This document shows positions 7,189-8,723 of a stretch of 8,723 bases of DNA, in pieces. The notes below the pieces were generated by a model. That model saw only the letters and a list, made by a program, of their open reading frames with translations. It made no database searches and was not told the origin of the DNA. Made by a program: the position numbers and the translations under genes. This DNA is from Syntrophaceae bacterium UBA6252 (GTDB lineage Bacteria > Desulfobacterota > Syntrophia > Syntrophales > UBA6807), in NCBI GenBank assembly GCA_002441265.1, contig DJVQ01000030.1, positions 308-9,030 of the forward strand, in the 5' to 3' direction. Numbering within the stretch: the first letter of the stretch is position 1; every line of letters starts with the position of its first letter.

Positions 7189-7460
7189 GATGACCTCCCT
7201 TTCTTGATTTTCGAGGCTGCAGTCTTCCTTCGCCCCATGTGGCACGTATTTCCCCTGATCCCTTTTCCGGCCTGCCCGGAAAAGGGCGTTTCTTCTGAAG
7301 AATCTCGATGTCCCCGGATGGACGGAAAGGAAACGGGATCCCTGCCCCTGGACCGGTTTTCCAGGTGGGGCGGACCGGGACGCCGTGCGGCGCATGCACG
7401 TCGTTTCCCGGCCCTCGGGAGCCGTGAAGGACAAATTGTTCCATGCATCGCCGGGAGCTA
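7189..7460 (-). other. Long 5' leader of the TRAP-TAXI operon
   Basis: This is the stretch between the predicted transcription start (about 7460) and the binding-protein ATG. It has no convincing gene. It holds an 11-bp hairpin (7260-7286), the GGAGGT ribosome binding site (7193-7198), and a short near-palindrome ACAA-A-TTGT (7431-7439) close to the start of transcription that could be an operator. I recognise no known riboswitch class in it. The reading frame is open from 7464 into the signal peptide, but its residues are Arg/Pro/Gly-rich as in GC-rich noncoding DNA. Confidence 0.45.
7260..7286 (-). promoter_or_regulatory. 11-bp perfect hairpin in the operon leader
   Basis: Bases 7260-7270 (CCCTTTTCCGG) are the exact reverse complement of 7276-7286, with a 5-nt loop between them. 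In the minus-strand transcript the hairpin ends about 70 nt before the binding-protein ATG. It is followed by GATCAGG, not a U-tract, so it is not an intrinsic terminator in that direction. An effect on mRNA stability or antitermination is possible but not shown. Confidence 0.55.
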
Positions 7461-7466
7461 CCATTT

Positions 7467-7495
7467 CCTATAGAATGTTGGGGAACGGCTGTCAA
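7467..7495 (-). promoter_or_regulatory. Sigma70-type promoter of the TRAP-TAXI operon
   Basis: On the minus strand, a consensus -35 box TTGACA (7490-7495) is separated by exactly 17 nt from TATAGG (7467-7472), which matches four of six -10 positions including TATA. Transcription would start near 7460, giving a leader of about 270 nt before the binding-protein start. No other minus-strand pair of this quality was seen between this site and 7188. Confidence 0.6.
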
Positions 7496-7528
7496 GGATG
7501 ACGAACCCGCAAAAAGACGAAACGACGA

Positions 7529-7543
7529 TTTTTCGAACGGCAA
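7529..7543 (+). repeat. 15-bp direct repeat flanking the plus-strand genes, copy 1
   Basis: TTTTTCGAACGGCAA occurs here and again at 8697-8711 in the same orientation, bracketing the RuvC-like and YkgJ-type genes. Identity stops at both ends of the 15-mer. It may be chance or a shared regulatory motif. Confidence 0.5.
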
Positions 7544-7596
7544 CGTGGAAGGCCCGGAAGACGGGGAAAAGGTGCTTCCTTCCCGGCTTCTTCCCG

Positions 7597-7604
7597 TATA
7601 TATT
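7597..7604 (+). promoter_or_regulatory. Candidate -10 element for the RuvC-like gene
   Basis: TATATATT offers TATATT (7599-7604), which matches the -10 consensus at five of six positions. The corresponding -35 window (7576-7581, TTCCTT) matches poorly, so the promoter would be weak or activator-dependent. It lies about 100 nt before the gene start. Confidence 0.3.
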
Positions 7605-7705
7605 CATGAAAGACGCTTTCGCGGAAACATCCGGACACCGGCCCGAATGATTCCGGAACGCTACGCGAAGCCGTCACGGTTGATGGAATGGAAAAAGGAA
7701 CGCCC

Positions 7706-8185
7706 ATGGAGGAACTGCTGGCGGTGGACGCAGGCCTGAGAACCGGCCTTGCCCTGTACGGCCGTGAGGGCCGTCTCCTGTGGTACGGATCGAAACATCT
7801 CGGGAACCGCACCAGCCTGAGGCGGGCGGTCCGGACCTTTCTCGCGGACCGTCCGCTCCTTCGATGGCTTGTCGTAGAGGGCGGCGGAGGGCCGGGGGAA
7901 CTGTGGATCCGCGAAGCGGACCGGATCGGGATCGGGACGATGTTGATTTCCGCGGAGGAATGGAGGGACGTTCTGTTGTACCAGCGGGAGAGGCGGACCG
8001 GCGCCGGCGCCAAGCGCTCCGCCCTTTCCATGGCCCTGCGGGTCATTGCCTGGTCGCGGCTTCCCCTTCCGAACCGGCTCGGGGATGACGCCGCCGAGGC
8101 CGTTCTCGCCGGACTCTGGGCGGTGCTCCAGGTGGGATGGATTCCTTCCGTTCCGGGCGAGATCCGCCACATCCGCCCCCGTTGA
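7706..8185 (+). CDS. RuvC-like (RNase H fold) nuclease-family protein
   Basis: This 159-aa protein is the usual size for RuvC Holliday-junction resolvases. It starts with LLAVDAGLRTGLAL (4-17), a version of the RuvC first strand GIDPG..TG, with D8 as first acidic residue. The second acidic residue is E58 in LVVEGGGG. EEWRDVLL (84-91) and GAGAKRSALSMAL (99-111, K103) match the Trp and basic helix region of RuvC-like proteins. DDAAEAVLAGLW (127-138) supplies D128 and E131 with the D-x-x-D/E spacing of the RuvC end of the site. All four positions of the tetrad are therefore present, so it may be active on branched or other DNA, although no ruvA/ruvB is adjacent. Start ATG 7706 has AAAAAGGA at 7692-7699, 6 nt upstream; ATG 7688 lacks such a site. 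It could be a diverged phage-type RuvC or an uncharacterised relative. Confidence 0.75.
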   Translation: MEELLAVDAGLRTGLALYGREGRLLWYGSKHLGNRTSLRRAVRTFLADRPLLRWLVVEGGGGPGELWIREADRIGIGTMLISAEEWRDVLLYQRERRTGAGAKRSALSMALRVIAWSRLPLPNRLGDDAAEAVLAGLWAVLQVGWIPSVPGEIRHIRPR

Positions 8186-8202
8186 CCGTAAATTTTTCCC
8201 AC

Positions 8203-8231
8203 TTGATTTTTCAATCGATCTGCCTCATAGT
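8203..8231 (+). promoter_or_regulatory. Candidate promoter for the YkgJ-type gene
   Basis: TTGATT (8203-8208) and CATAGT (8226-8231) are separated by 17 nt, each matching four of six consensus positions. Transcription would start near 8238, almost at the ATG of the 7-codon open frame (8240) and 22 nt before the gene start. The gene may also be read through from the RuvC-like gene 74 nt upstream. Confidence 0.35.
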
Positions 8232-8239
8232 TCCAGCCC

Positions 8240-8263
8240 ATGGAGGAGCGGATCGAGGCATGA
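8240..8263 (+). other. 7-codon open frame overlapping the YkgJ start
   Basis: ATG 8240 opens a frame reading MEERIEA and stopping at TGA 8261-8263, which overlaps ATG 8260 as ATGA. If translated it would couple initiation at the YkgJ gene. Its own ATG has no upstream Shine-Dalgarno and would need near-leaderless initiation from the predicted promoter. It may be accidental. Confidence 0.2.
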
Positions 8264-8637
8264 ACCGAGTCAATCCCTGTCTTTCCTGCGGCGCCTGTTG
8301 CGCCCTGTACCGTGCTTCCTTTTACTGGGCCGAGGGGGGCGATATGGTGGAGGGCGGTGTTCCCGTGGAACTCACGGAGCAGATGGATCCTTTCAGGAGG
8401 GTCATGAGGGGGACGACGGGGAGCCATCCCCGATGTGTCGCCCTGGCGGGGGAAATCGGAAGGGCCGTGTCCTGCGTCATCTACGAACGCAGGCCCTCCA
8501 TATGCAGGGATTACCTTCCTTCCTGGCTGGACGGAAAACCGAACGAACGATGCGACCAGGCCCGGATCACCTGGGGACTTCTTCCCCTTACCCCCGATTC
8601 CTGGCTGTCCCCCGGGGAATACCCCCGGGCCGCCTGA
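8260..8637 (+). CDS. YkgJ-type cysteine-cluster (CxxCxxCC) protein
   Basis: The 125-aa protein carries the family hallmark CLSCGACC (C7, C10, C13, C14) at its N-terminus. The rest of the cysteine pattern follows: HPRCVAL (C59), SCVIYERRPSICRDY (C72, C82) and NERCDQAR (C98). Eight cysteines are proposed to bind Zn or Fe in this family (PF03692), whose function is not established. There is no signal peptide or membrane segment, so it is probably cytoplasmic. The start ATG 8260 puts the cysteine motif at residue 7, as is normal. GGAGGAG (8242-8248) lies 11 nt upstream, and GAGG (8255-8258) is only 1 nt away. The same frame is open from 8137, but that extension overlaps the RuvC-like gene and is not conserved-looking. 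A 7-codon open frame (8240-8263) ends in an ATGA overlap with this start. Confidence 0.88.
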   Translation: MNRVNPCLSCGACCALYRASFYWAEGGDMVEGGVPVELTEQMDPFRRVMRGTTGSHPRCVALAGEIGRAVSCVIYERRPSICRDYLPSWLDGKPNERCDQARITWGLLPLTPDSWLSPGEYPRAA

Positions 8638-8643
8638 GGCGTA

Positions 8644-8684
8644 CTTTTTACGAAGCCGTCAGGTGTTGACGAAATCGTAAAAAG
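8644..8684. repeat. Interrupted palindrome with TTTTTACGA arms
   Basis: CTTTTTACGA (8644-8653) is the exact reverse complement of 8675-8684. Inside it, CGTCA (8657-8661) pairs with TGACG (8667-8671) across a 5-nt loop, with a 3x3 internal bulge (AGC against AAA) between the stems. The layout is that of a folded dispersed intergenic repeat. It lies 6 nt after the YkgJ stop and no T-run follows it directly, so it is a poor intrinsic terminator. Confidence 0.8.
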
Positions 8685-8696
8685 GCCAATCTACAC

Positions 8697-8711
8697 TTTT
8701 TCGAACGGCAA
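8697..8711 (+). repeat. 15-bp direct repeat flanking the plus-strand genes, copy 2
   Basis: This is the second exact copy of TTTTTCGAACGGCAA, located 12 nt after the palindrome and close to the window end. Whatever lies downstream is outside the window. Confidence 0.5.
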
Positions 8712-8723
8712 AGGAAAAAGCTC

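Larger units (their letters stand above)
7461..7705. other. Plus-strand half of the divergent intergenic region
   Basis: Together with the leader this makes a 517-nt gap between divergent genes. The plus-strand open frame 7443-7739 shows no protein-like features and overlaps the better-supported RuvC-like start, so I do not call it a gene. The stretch holds the minus-strand operon promoter, an AT-rich TATATATT (7597-7604) that may be a plus-strand -10, a TTCCGGAA palindrome (7651-7658) and one copy of a 15-mer (7529-7543) that recurs at 8697-8711. Confidence 0.4.

Noticed and set aside
7240..7256. Sigma54 promoter suggested by TGGCACG on the plus strand
   Set aside because: The GC expected 10 nt after the GG is absent (CC instead), and no TTGC-like -12 element is present.
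7260..7286. Leader hairpin as an intrinsic terminator
   Set aside because: No U-tract follows on the minus strand, and on the plus strand only a mixed GTTTCTTCT follows with no gene ending before it.
6220..7464. Binding-protein frame extended by 92 codons to ATG 7464
   Set aside because: The extension precedes the signal peptide, is not protein-like, and its ATG lies at or upstream of the predicted transcription start. GGAGGT supports ATG 7188.
7666..7676. CGAAGCCGTCA shared with the palindrome at 8651-8661 as a third repeat copy
   Set aside because: An 11-mer match is expected by chance in a window this size and no palindrome surrounds it.
7443..7739. 98-codon plus-strand frame in the divergent intergenic region
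   Set aside because: No motif, overlaps the RuvC-like start in another frame, and lies over the minus-strand promoter.
7492..8427. 311-codon minus-strand frame antisense to the RuvC-like gene
   Set aside because: Ser/Arg/Pro-rich, no domain, no ribosome binding site of note; the plus-strand frame shows RuvC and cysteine-cluster motifs.
8666..8697. Sigma70 promoter suggested by TTGACG (8666-8671) near the window end
   Set aside because: The only reasonable -10 (TACACT 8692-8697) is 20 nt away, and the TTGACG belongs to the palindrome.

Overview
The window is GC-rich bacterial DNA with dense, tightly packed genes and clear AGGA/GGAGGT ribosome binding sites. TRAP-TAXI transport, a BKACE enzyme and TTTTTACGA-type palindromic intergenic repeats together suggest a Desulfobacterota-like (former Deltaproteobacteria) anaerobe. 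That assignment is an inference; there is no marker gene in the window.

Region 1 (259-7188, minus strand) reads as one operon of six genes. In transcription order they are a TAXI-type periplasmic solute-binding protein, a DUF1850 secreted protein, a fused TRAP (DctQM-like) permease, a class III PLP aminotransferase, a membrane-anchored metallophosphoesterase and a BKACE-family (DUF849) beta-keto acid cleavage enzyme. DUF1850/permease and permease/aminotransferase share ATGA stop-start overlaps, and the phosphoesterase starts 5 nt after the aminotransferase stop. A perfect sigma70-like promoter spacing (TTGACA-N17-TATAGG) lies about 270 nt before the first gene, implying a long leader that contains an 11-bp hairpin. 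A strong intrinsic terminator sits between the binding-protein gene and the rest, probably as a partial terminator that makes more binding protein than permease.

Read as a pathway, the TAXI/TRAP system would import a small carboxylate or amino acid, the aminotransferase would convert an amino group to a keto group, and the BKACE enzyme would cleave the beta-keto acid with acetyl-CoA to give acetoacetate and a new acyl-CoA. The actual substrate is not known from sequence.

Region 2 (7189-7705) is a 517-nt divergent intergenic region holding the operon leader and promoter on the minus strand and a weaker candidate promoter for the plus-strand genes.

Region 3 (7706-8637, plus strand) carries a small stand-alone RuvC-like (RNase H fold) protein with a recognisable acidic tetrad, and a YkgJ-type CxxCxxCC cysteine-cluster protein.

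Region 4, the two edges: 1-258 has no gene but holds a 25-bp direct repeat (1-25 and 179-203) with hairpins. Bases 8638-8723 hold a 41-nt interrupted palindrome that shares a 12-mer with the left edge. These look like dispersed intergenic repeats.
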